DNA from: Apostichopus japonicus
Lineage: Eukaryota > Echinodermata > Holothuroidea > Aspidochirotida > Stichopodidae
Direction: 5' to 3'
DNA: 64,000 nucleotides
Assembly: GCF_037975245.1 (NCBI RefSeq)
Contig: NC_092563.1
Location: forward strand, 16,837,094-16,901,093
The notes below the pieces were generated by a model that ran no database searches, was not told the origin of the DNA, and saw nothing but the letters and a program-made list of their open reading frames with translations. Within the stretch, counting starts at the first letter, position 1. Every line of letters begins with the position of its first letter. The translations under genes and the position numbers were made by a program. Below, one piece after another: positions 49,274 to 62,878 of the stretch.

Positions 49274-51343
49274 AATGTTGGGCATTTACAGGAAACGTGA
49301 ATTTCCGTGTATGTCGAAGTATCTATAGACTACATAATCAATACGTACAGCACCTCAATCACGCATTCCGTGACATCAAGAGAAGTTAAACATCAGAGGG
49401 ACATGTTGGGACATTTGAGAGAAAATAGGTGCATGCATGTCATCTATAGGCTTCTGAACAGTGCATGACGTCGCTAGACATTCGGAAGTGGCGGGAGGGG
49501 TCCGTAAAGTGAGAGCAAAGATAGATGGAGGCACATAATGACGTTAATCGCCTGTGCGGCGAGTCAATGTGCCAAAATTGGCGGTTTTCATATAGTTTTG
49601 TATCTGTCTGCCTAATGTTATTTGTACATTGCAAAACTTTCATTTGGTGGCACCGAATATTTGGGAGAGGGGTTACGCCCGGTGTACTCCCCAACACAAC
49701 ACAACGAAAAGTTACCAAACCCGACATAGTGCCCCTCCTTAACTTGTTGGTGCCCCCTACCAAATTGTAGAATTCCAGCCAAGACCTGTATGTCGCATCC
49801 CTGATTACTTTTAACCCGAGGCAACCAAAGAGTTGAAAATGTGATAGCACTATTTCAAAATGATGTAAAAAGATGTACATAAACTTTAACATGTAGGCCT
49901 ACACTGCAAGGACTTACCAAAAGAAGTTTGGTGAAATAATGATAGGTATATATCATGAGGGATATTGATAATACTAAGTCAGAAACCTGTAACTCACCAA
50001 TTAAAATTTAGACGGCCTCTCGACTATTTACAGCAGATCTTCCGTCCAAAAATAATAGGGAACCAAAACAAACTTAACAAACCATAGGTAATGAAAAGAA
50101 ATAATGAAGGTCGCTCTCGACTTTCCAATAAAGAAATAAGTGGGATGAAAATATAAATTCCAACGAAAAACGCGTGTTTCCAGTCGGATATAGAAAATAC
50201 AAAGACTTAACTTTTAACGAGAATAGTAGAAATCATCACGAACTCAAGTAATTTTCACAACAAATGACGTATAATGTTTACCTATGCTTTACTGAATGGT
50301 GTAAGTGTAAGTGGTAAATAATAAGCAACCTAATCAAGCCCCCAATGAATTCATATGTCCATATATAAATTGCAAGTTGTCCGTATTGTGCAACACAGGA
50401 AGAATAACAGAGACTATAATAGTAAAATGACCAATATTAGAGTAGAGAACCCGCACGTCTGCTCTCTTTAGGTTTCACCGTTCTGACGAAGCGAATGAAT
50501 CCCCCCTCGCCCGAATGCCCATGGGGTGGAGGCATGCCGACTTCCCGTTGGGCAAGCCACTGCTTCGCCACTTCGAAAGCACAAGAGCCAGGCGTTGGAA
50601 GCAAAGGAAGGGAGATAAAAATATATTTAAACATTTAGAAAATACAACGCAAAATTAGCTCTTCAGTAAAACTGAACATAATTTTGCGTTACTAGGGTCT
50701 TTGAAAAGTTGATCATTGCGAATTTAAAGTATCTTACATGTCATCTACATACCATTTGCAGTGAGTACGGTATTTTAATGATACATAAAAGTTGTAAAAG
50801 TTGGCTTAATTAAATATCAGTTTCAGAAGTAGCAAAATTACTCTATAAGTCTCGCTATTCTGCTGCTCGAAACTCTCAGAAAATGTCTTTTCAAATTAGC
50901 GCTTTGACATTCTTCTTTGAATGCGTTATTTATAACGCAATGCGTTATTTTTCATCAGACGATTCATATATATGCATGCTCATAACTCAAATCCTTACAC
51001 CTGACTTAAACCACTGTTGTGTTGGTCATTATTTCAACTCCACAGATCATCGAGTTGCAGTTATTACATTTTCAATTAGTATACTCTAAAAACAACCTGG
51101 TGATAATTTCCTAGTCAACAATTTGCTAACATTATCCTGGATATTGTCTACGTTTGTTAACATTATCCTGGTTACGCCTGGTAAATCCAGTGCGGTAAAC
51201 CCGAACCTGGGTGAATTAACTAAAATAGATTATTAACATACTGCAATCCTCGCCTCTGATTGGTTCGCTGGTCGCGACTCAACACTGGCGGCTTCCTACG
51301 TACGACAATCGCAAGCCGGTGTGACAGTACAGAGTGTCCCCCT

Positions 51344-51373
51344 GTACAAAGTGTCTCCGCGGACACTTTGTAC
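51344..51373. repeat. Subterminal hairpin, left end of the Ginger-type element
   Basis: 12-bp arms gtacaaagtgtc / gacactttgtac around a 6-nt loop. Confidence 0.85.
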
Positions 51374-53806
51374 CAGCATATTTAGTCCGGTCGGACATTA
51401 TCTGCTGAAAATTGTGTCCCACCCTCACAGCAAATATAGTCCCACCGGACGAAATGTCCTGGAACAGAATGTCCGCAAATACTTCATAGCATCTTTTGTC
51501 CCGCATAAAATTTAAGCATTTCGACATTCAAATGGCAATTGAGTTCATTATATTAATAATTAGAGCAGATGCATACATCAGAGTTAAATGTTACAGGAAA
51601 TAAATGAGACGTTGTGCGTTGCTGCAAAACAAAAAATAGAAGGGAAAAAAAAGAAGAAGAAAAAGAAACAAGTCTTCCATCTGTAGATGTTAATCATGTT
51701 TTTGTTGTGATTGCTGCTATTTCATCCTCCGTATATGTTGCATGTTGTATTCGGCAACTACATTGCGTTCATAGTCATCTTAACAGAGGGAGGGATAGTA
51801 TAAACCTAACTCCCCCCCCCCCTCCCAACGGAGGGCGGGTACGGGATAGGGAATGCAACAGCTACAACAAAAAATGATAATTGCAGAGGTAAAATATTAC
51901 GAACTTTAGGAGTCCAAACTTTATTGTTGCCGTATTTCCCTAACACACAGTGGGTAAGTTTTGGCAAGTATGGTAACTGTACTTTATGGGTCTACGAGAG
52001 TTGCCATGGCAATATGAAATTTCATCCGTGCGTAAAGCTCATTATAGGACGGGAACCGAGGGTGTTTTCAAGTTACGGATAAGGGGGGGGGGGGAGTTGG
52101 GATGGTAAGTTATCCAATTTGTGTCCTGGGGAGGGGTCTTCTTAAGTCTGTGACCTATCTGTGATGAGTTCCAAAATATTTTTGTTTGCTAATAACAACC
52201 ATGAAGTAGCTGGACTAGATACTTCTCTGACCTTGAACATGTCAACACTGCCCCAACCCTCTCCGTATGGGCTTGACACCTATTTATTGACTTTCATTAC
52301 TACTTTATTGTTTACTTTTTTACCCTTCCTTATTTTTGTCACTCAATCGTCAAGGTTTTCTCCCTCTCAACAAGGTGGAGGGCCATTCCCCCACCCCCTG
52401 CCCCGTTGTGATGGCCATGCGTGAAGCAAATTTTCATTTGTATAGACAAATGGCATTCCAGGCAATTCCAGTGATAAAGGTTCGTTGTTTCTTATTATGA
52501 ATGTTTCTTATTGGACAAAAGTGGTTCAAATTAGAAAAGATATATTAGAACGATACCCTCTTCAAAAGAGCTGCAAACATACAGGAAACAAAACAAAGCC
52601 TAACAAGGGAAAGAATAAAGCAAATAGGACAGAGCAGGATGCAATATGCAAGATTTTTTGTCTCATCATGTTTCTTACACTTTAAATATGTCATTCTTGT
52701 AGAGAAAAGTTTGTTAAAAGAAAGTTAATATAGTAAAAATCAAAACATGAAATTGGATGATAGTCATGCACAAACACAATATTCTGAATCTATATCAGAC
52801 TGGGCAAAGAGTGAAAAATGATTATACATGGGATCTGGGAGGTAGGAGCCTGGGGGGGGCACTGTCTGTACATACTATTTTTAAATGGCATCCCATATCT
52901 TTTTATAGCACGTTTAACAATTAACAATCTCAATAAATAGTATTGATAACATACTAACACATCATACATCATATTTAAGTGATATGGCCGGTGTGTATCG
53001 GTTTATAGCATATCGAGTGGTGGTTGTGGAATGAGAAAATGTCCCTCTGATGTTGTGTGCCCACCCTCACTTCCTACCCCCTGCATGGGGAAATTTAACT
53101 GGAATGATGACTCTCCCTTTGTAGCTCTGATGCAACTAAAGATAATCCATGCTTTCTAGAGCATCCTTCAAGCAGGGAGGTATTGCTTGATTAGAATGAT
53201 ATACTACTGTCACTCTTCTTCAAACAATATGTACTTGAAACTCTCATAATCCACATGAAGAACATCCTCTTTAGAGTTTGGTAAAGACCTCAATAAAACC
53301 ATGCAGAAGTTTCCCTATTAGAATTCCCCCCATTTAACTGCTTTCCACAAACAGTAGGATTACCTATATAATGCTTTAATGTGCAACTTGATACCGTCAA
53401 AAATTTAATCTTGATTGTTAATTACAAATAAAATAGCTGAATCTCATATATCCAATGGGTTTTTCGTTAAGACTTACACAGAAATCCATAACAGCAAAAG
53501 TTACAACAGGAAGAAGAATATGGTCGGTTATATGTTTTACTATGAGAACTTATCTTGAACACAACTTCCAGAACCAAGAAACACGCCTTCTTATTTGTTA
53601 TTTAATGAAGTAATGAGGTGATAAAGAATTTCAAGCGTCACATCCCTTCGACTACGACTGGCAGTGAAAAGTCAATGGCCTGTCTTTGCTTAAACGTATA
53701 GCAGCCGACGCAATTTTCTCTCATGATATGTTAGAGTGAAAGACAAGATTATTGTCGGTAACAAGTTAACTGCTAAGAAAATCGTCTAGACATGTCTTCT
53801 GTTAAC
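51374..53806. other. Ginger-type interior, no exon recognised
   Basis: Contains a C-run near 51812, a G-run near 52084 and AT-rich sequence. The 3' exons of the integrase (third catalytic residue and C-terminus) would be expected on the minus strand here but I could not find them. Confidence 0.45.
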
Positions 53807-56800
53807 CTCATACATACTCCCTCCATTGGTGGTCTGGGATGAGATATCAGTACAACCAAATCTGTGCAAAATAAAAGTTGAAAGCAATATTATGAGTAGT
53901 GAATACCACACTGTAAGTCATATATAAAATAAATTATCATCTTGAAAAGTTATGTGTAAGCTCCACTACAAAGATAATTAACATTCACCATATTGGTTAA
54001 GTGTAGACTGTATAGTGTACAACTGAACTATGCTTAGACATTGAGTTAATTTGATGATCTTTTATTGTGACACCTACATGTTTATGGGATTACTGGCTCC
54101 ATTTTATTAATTGGAGATTGCATGTCATAATTTTGGCGCTATATTGTACAGTTCACTACCAAACCTGAAAAGTTTTAACCACATGAGCCAATACAACTTT
54201 GGGGCATATTAATTAAATTTAATATCAGAAATTTATCAAATTAGAGTAAGCTAGGATACAACAGAAATTTGATGCCTTTTGGTGCTCTATTGATGTATGT
54301 GTGCATGGTATGACTGTTTAATGCCGATCAAACATTAATTGTCCTGAATCAGGATCCATGGGGGGTTCAAAACACCCTCTGTATGACCCAAATGCAAAAA
54401 CAAATAATGCTAGCTTACCATTATTATAGTAAAATGTACTATTATACATCATTTTGCATCAAGAGACCTAAACATTGCCTTATTTTGCCAAAGAAAAAGG
54501 GGTCCCTCTCCCAGGTTTCAGGAAATATCCCCCACCACACACAAACACATTTAGCAATTTTCCACAACGGACCTAACAGAGAAATGGTACCAAAACTCAG
54601 TTGATACATTATCTCTCTTATCTTGTCGAAATTCCTGTCAAAACAGACAAGTGGTAATAAGTTCACACTTTCTAAACAGAAAAGTTCCCTGTGGTTACAA
54701 TATCAAACTGTCCAACACCTTTTTGAAAAACAACACACAATAGGTGGTGTCTAGCTGTGGAATGTGGTCTTAATTATTTACTCATCATTTGTTTGAACAA
54801 ATAAACTGTGTCTGCTGCAGTGAAACATGTCCAGCCAAAATCACTTTTTGGGGATGTAAATCAAATGACGACAATTGTCAGGCTATATGCTACTTAAGAA
54901 CCAAAGGTGGAAACTTTGCAAGTAAATATAGGAACAAAAACTATGTACATATAAACTTGTTAATGGGGACTTAACCTGCAAAGATTTACAGTACACTTTC
55001 TCTGTTCTCACCTACCTTCGTGATCTTTCTGTATGCTTAATACCTATTTGGAAATAATTTATACTCAAACACAGCATTCTGCCATGCACTACAAGTTATT
55101 TGCATGGTACAAATAACAGATATGATGCCATTCATAATGGAACTAACTACAGAAAATTATTCACTTTTTAAGACATGCTTACCTCATCATCACATCAGTA
55201 ATGCAATAAGAAGTTGATGCTGCAGTCTTTTCAGGCACTGCCTTAGTCTCAGGCCACTTTGAATAGAAGTCAGACAGTGTTATGATGTACAGTCGCTTGG
55301 CAGCTGTCACTGGTAGAGGACCAATAAGATCTACACCAACCTGTTAAGAAAGAAGACAGCATTTAGGTGCTAATTTCAAAAACAATTACAAGTTGCATGC
55401 TTTGCCTTGACTGTTGTTCTATTCCATTGCTTCATTCTGTACAGAGATCTAGATAAAAACAGTGGGATATCTGATCGAAACAGGGTGTTGGTGGATTTAG
55501 GCCAATTATTTTTACCTTGCAAACATGAAAATGTAACTTACACCATACTGTACCATATATTTACAATCTCTTCAACCACTAAACCAGAAAAATGATACGC
55601 CACTTTTTGCAACTTGCAATTATATTCCTATATTGATGGTTGCTCTGCAGTTATGCCAGAGTGTGGCTAAAAGGTATGCTGTATAGGCCTTAAATATGCC
55701 AAATTTTCACTATGGACAAAATTCTTTAAGTATGTTTATTTCCCTGGAGGAAATTTACCTCACTGGGACATTCAATATCTCGTGTCATCATTTAGAATGT
55801 CTGAGCACAATTTAAAGGGTTATTACCCCTTGGAAAGTACTTTTTGAAAACTTTTAGCAATTAAAGTGGCCAAAATTTAGGGCCAATACAGACTACCTTT
55901 AAACTTGTAAATGTTGAATTTGTCCAGAAAGAGTGACATTAACTATACTAAACCTTCACTGCATACTGTGGACATCTTGTGCAATTAAAACAGATTGAGA
56001 ATTTACCTGTTTCCATAATCCAGTTACAGGAATGCTATGGAGACTTGTTCGTAGGTCTACAGGACAATGACGCTTTGACATCCTGTTGAACATAACTTGT
56101 TACATCAACGTTGATAGTTTTCCAATAGAATCTAGACATAGTCTGTTGTCTGGTTTATCTATGCAAAGATGAACACCTTCAAAGAGATAAGAAAATTCAT
56201 GATCAAGGAGATATCATGTTTTTTTGCCCATCCCCCCCCCCCAAAAAAAACAACAAACAAACACACACAAATATATGGGCTGCAGGATTGGTAGTTCTAG
56301 CTGAAGTGCCTTAAAATTGAATTACAACTCTATATCGGTGGTTGAAATGGAATATTCCCATTATTGTACATATTGCATGGCCACTATTTGGGGTCTATAG
56401 ATATTTAAGGAGTTTTCTTCTGCAGTGAGGTTTGGCATGTAGAGAATATGCCATACCTAAAAAAGTACTATCAGGCCTTCAATATCTGTTCTTACCAACC
56501 AAAATTAATGAACGTGAATTTGTTATGTACAGTATTAGTGCCACTTTCCTCTAGAAGTAGGCTAGGCTATATGCTATAGTCCAATAATAGCATTTTATAG
56601 TGTCCCATGCATGCAAACCAGACTAGCTCTGTAAGCGTTAGTGATCTGTTGTTATCTTTTATGATAGGCAGGGCGATAAAGGGTAGAAATTTATAATAAT
56701 TTTCACAAAAATTTGTTAAGACAATTGGGTAAACAAAACGAAAAGAAATAGGCCCTAACAACTTTGTTCATGCACTTACAACTTTGCTCAAGCATACAAC

Positions 56801-57323
56801 TGATTATAATGTTGCATAAGCAATTGCTTGACTTTTGCGAATGAGTTTTTACAACTATAACCAAACGTGGTAAAAGAATATCATGATTTGTGCACCAATC
56901 GGTCCTAGAGGCCTGGTTATAGTTTAACTGTGGAATGGCCGTTCGCCATTTAACAACCAATACCATATTGTGTATCCTATACTGTAAGTTACAGACATTA
57001 CCTAATAGATGTCACTAGTCAGTATGAGCTGCCTCGATTTGGGCGAGTTGAGAAGCCCTAGATAGCAAAACTTTCCTTTATTTTCGGTATGCAAGAGTTC
57101 CATTTTCAGCCAGTCTGAAAGACTGACTTTGTCTCCGTAAGATCCTTCTCTGTTTTATTCTTGTAAACCCACTTGGATAGCTCTCATCTCTTAGAATATC
57201 TGCAATTTGTCTCACGTTTTCTGTTAGCTTTTCCATTTTTAGTTGTCGCACGAGTTTACTGCTAAATATACGGAAGCCGAAATACGACAGTTTGCTAATA
57301 ATACGGATACTGCCAGAGTCCAT
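53807..57323 (-). pseudogene. Ginger/KRBA2-type integrase-transposase remnant
   Basis: The N-terminal exon reads MEKLTENVRQIADILRDES, then YPSGFTRIKQRRILRR and FRLAENGTLAYRK (start 57236, or 57323), ending at a TAA that may be a nonsense change. The exon 56176-56007 carries three frames: GVHLCIDK (H2C2 start), RFYWKTINVDVTSYV, and RHCPVDLRTSLHSIPVTGLW, ending at CAG|GTAAAT. The exon 55340-55183 is clean: VGVDLIGPLPVTAAKRLYI, ITLSDFYSKWPETKAVPEKT, with the first two catalytic aspartates, ending at GAG|GTAAGC. A weak candidate exon, 53861-53807, reads FGCTDISSQ and EVN in place of 'SDQG.EF'. The catalytic glutamate was not found. The domain order matches integrases of Ginger elements and the related KRBA2-like host genes. 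Frameshifts make it inactive. Confidence 0.78.
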
Positions 57324-57517
57324 TACTAATTAAATTTTTGCTACTCGAACGTACATGCTAATGCGGACGTAGTGTTCAGGGGGACACAATTTACAACCAA
57401 ATACGCGACCAACAAATAATGTCCTCCCTCGTTTCATCATAGCATAAACTGTCCTGGGAGACAGTCTGTACCAACTGGCATTGTACAAAAGGTCCGGGAG
57501 ACTAAATGTACTGGTAA

Positions 57518-57564
57518 ATTCAGTATAAACTGTCCCAGTGGGACTGGGACAGTTTATACTGAAT
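57518..57564. repeat. 47-bp perfect palindrome near the right end of the Ginger-type element
   Basis: 22-bp arms (attcagtataaactgtccca and two more bases) around ggg. No mismatches. Confidence 0.95.
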
Positions 57565-57600
57565 ATGGAATATTTGCGACAGTTTGTACTGCTACACCGG

Positions 57601-60559
57601 CGAAACTGTCAAATACAACTAAGAAATTTGTAAATAACCATCTAATTATGGCAAACAAATTCACGCTAGATCAACGGGGTATGAGTAACATTAAATGTTT
57701 GTTAAAGGTAAAAGTGAAATACCGGGATCATGTCAATTTTGTGATACAGTCAGTACGCGCGATATTATAAGTTTAACCTAATGTCAGCCATTACGTTGTC
57801 AGGCTAGGTTAGGACAGATACTTTTCCTGATGTGGTATTTATTTACAATACTGACTATGAGATATAGAATAACCTATAGCTATTATTAAGTACCTTCAGG
57901 ACTGGAACTACGAAAGTGTATGCCTACTGTATGTCATACTTATACTTAGCAAGACTTAGACCTTCGCTAAATCACGGGCGCTTCTACTTCTACCGAATGC
58001 GAGTAATTGTGGTGTACGGTAACTTTTGAGGGCACACCTAACGAAAGCCACGCATTTATACACAGCAATTTTTACGCTTGGGTCAGCACACTTTAGAACC
58101 CGTAGCTTGCCTTCGCTTTTTAAAAAGACTAGGCATGGGCTAAACAGTGGATATGTTAAGACCACTAGTGGTCTACATGTTTGGGGTAATGGCTATACTA
58201 TAGTGATTGCCGACAGCGAAAGAAGAAAATATTGCTTTTGCATGTGATGCATTCATTGCAGTGGTCTAGAATAACCTAGTGTAAAACTTTCCCAGGCTAG
58301 GCTATTGCAATTAAGCTATATTAGGTTATATGTATTGATAATTTGAAATTTATTGAGGAAAATGATAATTTATTCTATTCATTTATAAAACCATGGAACT
58401 ACTGTATGGTTAATCTATACTACACTTCAATCTATATTGGTCAACAATCAGTGCTTTGGGGTAGGGGAGGGGGGGTGTACTGGTGTGTCAAACTCATACA
58501 GGTTTTGGCTGAAATGTAAGTTAATTAGGCTAAGCCTATACATGCAATGATATAGGTATAGTCTAACCCTAGTCACATGTAAGTTTTATTCACATGAGAA
58601 ATGTAAAAATGAAACACCACATAACTAGGTCACAGCTTTGCACTCCTTGTACTCCTTACAATATAAAACAGACATGAATATGAATTGTTAGATTATTACA
58701 TCTCATGCTGTTCTTATACTACGATTATACTCCTAACAAGAAGGTCTTAGAGCACTGTAAGTAAGGCAGATTATATATTCAATTTAGGCACAGCAGATCA
58801 TGAAATTGGTGTAAATCTCAATAAACTGAACTTCCCATAGCAGGGACTGCTTATGGCATTAATTTTCTGAACGTTCAAAAATGAACACATTACAGTTTGC
58901 ATTGGAGATGTCACTGCCTTATCGTACATCTCTCCAAAGAGGAATGTTTATATAGATATAAGCTGGTAAGTATTGAAACATGGTACAAAACTCAAATAAA
59001 GACCCTTAGAATTGATTTTGTTTTACTTTTAAAATATTTTCTAACAAATGTGACCATGCAGCTGTTAGGTGCAGAAATAAATAACTCCTATCTGCTGTTA
59101 TGTGTCATTTTGTTTTGGCAGAAATAGACGATTGTCCAAAGAGGAGCTAACAGCCATGACAGAGTACAGTACATGAAATACAACCTTGGCACTTCCAATA
59201 CCTTTGCAAACTACATTAAGAAAAAAACTGTTGGCTGCAGTTTACTTAGCCCTGGGATGGTAAGCACTGTTCAATGTAATGCAACTGAATACTATCAAGT
59301 AGAAGTAAATTATCTCCATACCAAAACACTGATATGCTTTACTACAGAAGATTTGCCATTAAATTGTATATATATTTTAGTATAAAAAAGGCAACAAGTG
59401 AACATGCTCTTTAGTTGAGGTGTGTCAAATATGACCAGTTTTTGTGACTATGAAATGGTTGCAAGAAAAAGAAGTGACCTAGCTGCTGCAGCTGGTTCTG
59501 TATTGTAATAAGAGAGTCTCTGTTTAACGTCATTCAGTCTAACTGGTGCAGACAGTTTAGCGATTACTGTGATCAAAGCTATCAGGTAGCAAATTTATCG
59601 GTCGTTCGATCGTCCAAGACGACCAAAATTCACTTCGGACAACATAAAGCACTGTTTAGGTTGTCCGACAGACGACTAGAATTTGCCGAAAGTGTTCAAC
59701 ACTTCGAACAAAACTCGGAAAATCCCTTTCTTTAGAATCAAAATCTGCCCCATCATAAGTGCTAGTATCTTATTGGTATCGCCCCCATTCATATCAGAAA
59801 CAGCGAAAGAAATAAATCACATATTTGGTACGTTCCGTAATGAGGGGAAATCCGACACTTTAGCTGACTTGCAGTTACCCCGTTTTGTTAGTTAGTAAAG
59901 ACAGAATGTGGATACTGTACATATGCACTAATGTTTACAAAAAGTATCGTACTTCGTACACTACAGACCATGACAGCCGCAACCACGCTTGCGTTCTACC
60001 TCACGGCCGCACGCACATATGACAGCTGGAGTACAACGTGTATGCAGTGCTGTACTGTGCATGTAGGCAAACCACATGTTCCACATGTTCGTTTATGTTG
60101 CTGCAATGTTCATGCTGTTAACCTTGGGCTGACCCTCTGTTTCTGGAACGGATCAGAAACGATAAGTGAAATCATCTTTCAATATCAGAGAGTTCCTGCA
60201 ACCCAACATGATGAATCATGAGCAGTGCCATACACATACAATGTCTATAACTATTCACTGAGTGTTTTACCAAGATTTAATGTAAACACGACTTGCGTCC
60301 ACTCAGAAAAATTTGCGTCCCTACAGACCTCCATGAAAACATGCACTTTAAATACCTCTACAGGAAAGCACAATACTTATTTATAATGACCCCTGGCAAT
60401 AACTGGCTTGTGCCAAACAATAAAATCAAATGATGAAAGCTGTAACTAGTATACAACAACAGTATTCAACAACAAAGTTATTGTCAAATCTGAACCGCGA
60501 AGTTTGCCGTAGACTCGTTACCATGTAGCTACAAGAAGTTGCATTTAAACAACACCCTT
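57601..60559. other. Intergenic, no gene seen
   Basis: No counterpart in the other TRIM spacers. A G-run lies near 58469. Short open frames (57956-58165 minus, 59931-60221 plus) have no domain or splice support. Confidence 0.5.
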
Positions 60560-62878
60560 TGTGTTCATAGAGAACTATATATGCAAGAATGCCTGCAGAC
60601 AATGATAAGGGCTATGATCCAAGCAAATCACAAGGAATTTAGAAACCACCATTCACTATTTTTAGCATGAAAATCTCTGTAATGGAATTGTTGTTAACAG
60701 AGTACTTGCGACTATCGTGTACTACACATTTGACCTTAGCCTATTATGAAACTTCATGAACACAGACTGTGTGTACTGAAGTGTCCATTTTCTTGTTCGT
60801 CGGAAAGATCAGAGGAAAACCAACCGTGAAGAATCGTGATCCTTTACTGGCTGCCAACACAGCATGTTTTTGCACTTGCTATAAAAGACAGGCTAATGCA
60901 ATTTATTCCTTTTCTACAACCGGAACTGACGCAAAGGTTTGAAAATATTTGGTACAAACTAGTAGACTGCAAAACATTAATCCTCTTTTTCATCCTAGTT
61001 CGTTAACACATCATTTAATACGTTGATTGTTTCATTCCTTTCCTAGATTGGTACAATCATGCCAAAATACCTGGAGGAGGTGACAAATTGAGAGAGGCTG
61101 CTAAGTTACACAGCTCTCTGGCTTGGACGCTGCACATCAGGCTCTCTGGCTTGGACGCTGCACATCAGGAATATGCTTGCAGCTGTTTATGTGAAAAAGT
61201 TTCATTTCAATCCATCTCTCTGTCCACAATTGAAAAAAACCTGCTTGTACAACTTCAATGAAACTTGGACAGAGATGACTTGTGATGAAGAGACATATAG
61301 ATGTGTTCAGGATTTTTATGTGCAAGGTTATTAGGGGTCGGCTTAGTTCATTCTTTTGAAATGTTTCTTCGTCCACGGACAGACATGTGGATGTATGCAA
61401 ACGTGATCATAATAATTGTCAAGTATGAATAGGTCATTAGGGGTCGGATTTTCAGAAATTTTCATGTTAAAGGTACACTTCGGTCTATTCTTTACCTGTA
61501 AGTTCAAAATGTTTTCAAATGAATCTTTCTTGTGATTATTATAAGCCACAATTACCAATTTGTATTTGAGTTAAAATAGTTTGCACAAGAACGTGATGTC
61601 AAAGGAGGAGCTAATGAATAAACCATTAATGGTATCGTTGGTAACCTCATTATGGCCTTGCAGAGCCTTGCTTAGATTTAATAGTTAATGGTTAAACAAT
61701 ATTTTGCAGCTGAAGGTTCGCTAGCTTATGAGTAGAAACAATCATGTAAAACACCAAGAATGTGACGTAAATAAAACTGGAAAGTAGGAGGAGGGAAATA
61801 TGTGGGGGGGGGGGGGGATGGGAGGTCCCGATAACAGGTAAAATGAAAGGAATACAATGTTTGTCCAAACCGGAATAAACTCATTATATATATATAATAC
61901 ACTACAGCAATCCTTGGTAGAGATAAACGTTTGGCAAGAATTGTTCAGTGGTTCAACTGGTTTTTAACACTGTGCTGTTAATTTTCTGCATCAATATGCA
62001 AATCGTGGGGATCATATCCAGATAAGCATACTTTTGAATTTTGGAGAAATTTGATAGATATTACCTATCGTAATAGCTTTCACCATCAAATAGCAATACA
62101 TTTTACCATCAAATAGCAATATATTTCAAAATTCATTTGGCTACATTGTGTAAGTCAATCGTCCACAGAGAAAAATAATGATCAGAAATGGAAATTGACG
62201 GAGCCTTGATAAGCAAAGCAAAAGTTCAGTGGTTTATATTTCATGGAACAATTACAAGACCTTAAAAAAATTTGAAACTTATTTAACGTGCACTATTGTT
62301 GTTGAATATTTGTCACATTCTGATGCTTCCAAAATTTGGTCATTAAAGAAAACGTAAGATACTGAAAAATATAATATGCGATACTTTTCATCATCAAATT
62401 CATTCCGGAAAACTTTAGAAAATGAACCGAACTGTTTTGCAAAATGCGACAAGAATTTGTTGCATTAAATTTGTGAGACACAAAATGTTCAGTGTGGGTG
62501 CTCTTCAGCGTTTTTACACAGGGCGTTGTCACATCGGTCCCAATGTGCGTAATCTGTACTATTGACAGAGATCTGAATCAGAGTATCACGATTGCTTAAA
62601 AAGGGGAAAAAAGAAGGTACAATCAACTAAAAGAAGCAATACATGATATGTGAAACACTTTCAGGTAAACAGCTATGGAACCAATGGCGTAAACGAAAGG
62701 GTATTTATTAGAATTAATAATCAGTATCAAAGAGAGTATCTTATCTATTGTTAAATTTGTACTAATATTAGTTTTGTTCTCCTTCTTGCACTAATTCTCA
62801 ATACTTGATACCCCCAGTTTATATACACAATCTCTACTATCACTTGTACACGAAATTGTAGTTTTCGTCCGCGAAATC
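60560..62878. repeat. 3' flank block shared with 43020-45279
   Basis: Partner of the earlier block, with small indels such as a local duplication of ctctggcttggacgctgcacatcag near 61120-61165. Confidence 0.8.
62704..62709 (-). promoter_or_regulatory. Candidate polyadenylation signal
   Basis: AATAAA on the minus strand about 170 nt after the stop at 62879. Confidence 0.4.

Larger units (their letters stand above)
48256..51255. repeat. 5' flank shared with 39535-42990
   Basis: Partner of the flank upstream of the intact gene. Similarity ends at about 51270, shortly before the Ginger-type insertion. No gene. Confidence 0.75.
51320..57596. mobile_element. Ginger-type DNA transposon, 6.28 kb
   Basis: Inverted termini: tgtgacagtacagagtgtcc at 51320 and the inverse of tgtagcagtacaaactgtcg ending at 57596. 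A 4-bp duplication, CCGG, lies at 51316-51319 and 57597-57600. Subterminal hairpins are present at both ends (51344-51373 and 57518-57564). A spliced, integrase-type transposase remnant lies on the minus strand. TGT-starting termini, a 4-bp duplication and a Gypsy-like integrase with introns fit the Ginger group of cut-and-paste elements. No LTRs, protease or RT are seen, which argues against an LTR retrotransposon. Confidence 0.82.

Noticed and set aside
51320-57596. LTR retrotransposon
   Set aside because: The integrase core would fit Gypsy, but exons with consensus splice sites, inverted rather than direct ends and absence of RT or protease argue against it.
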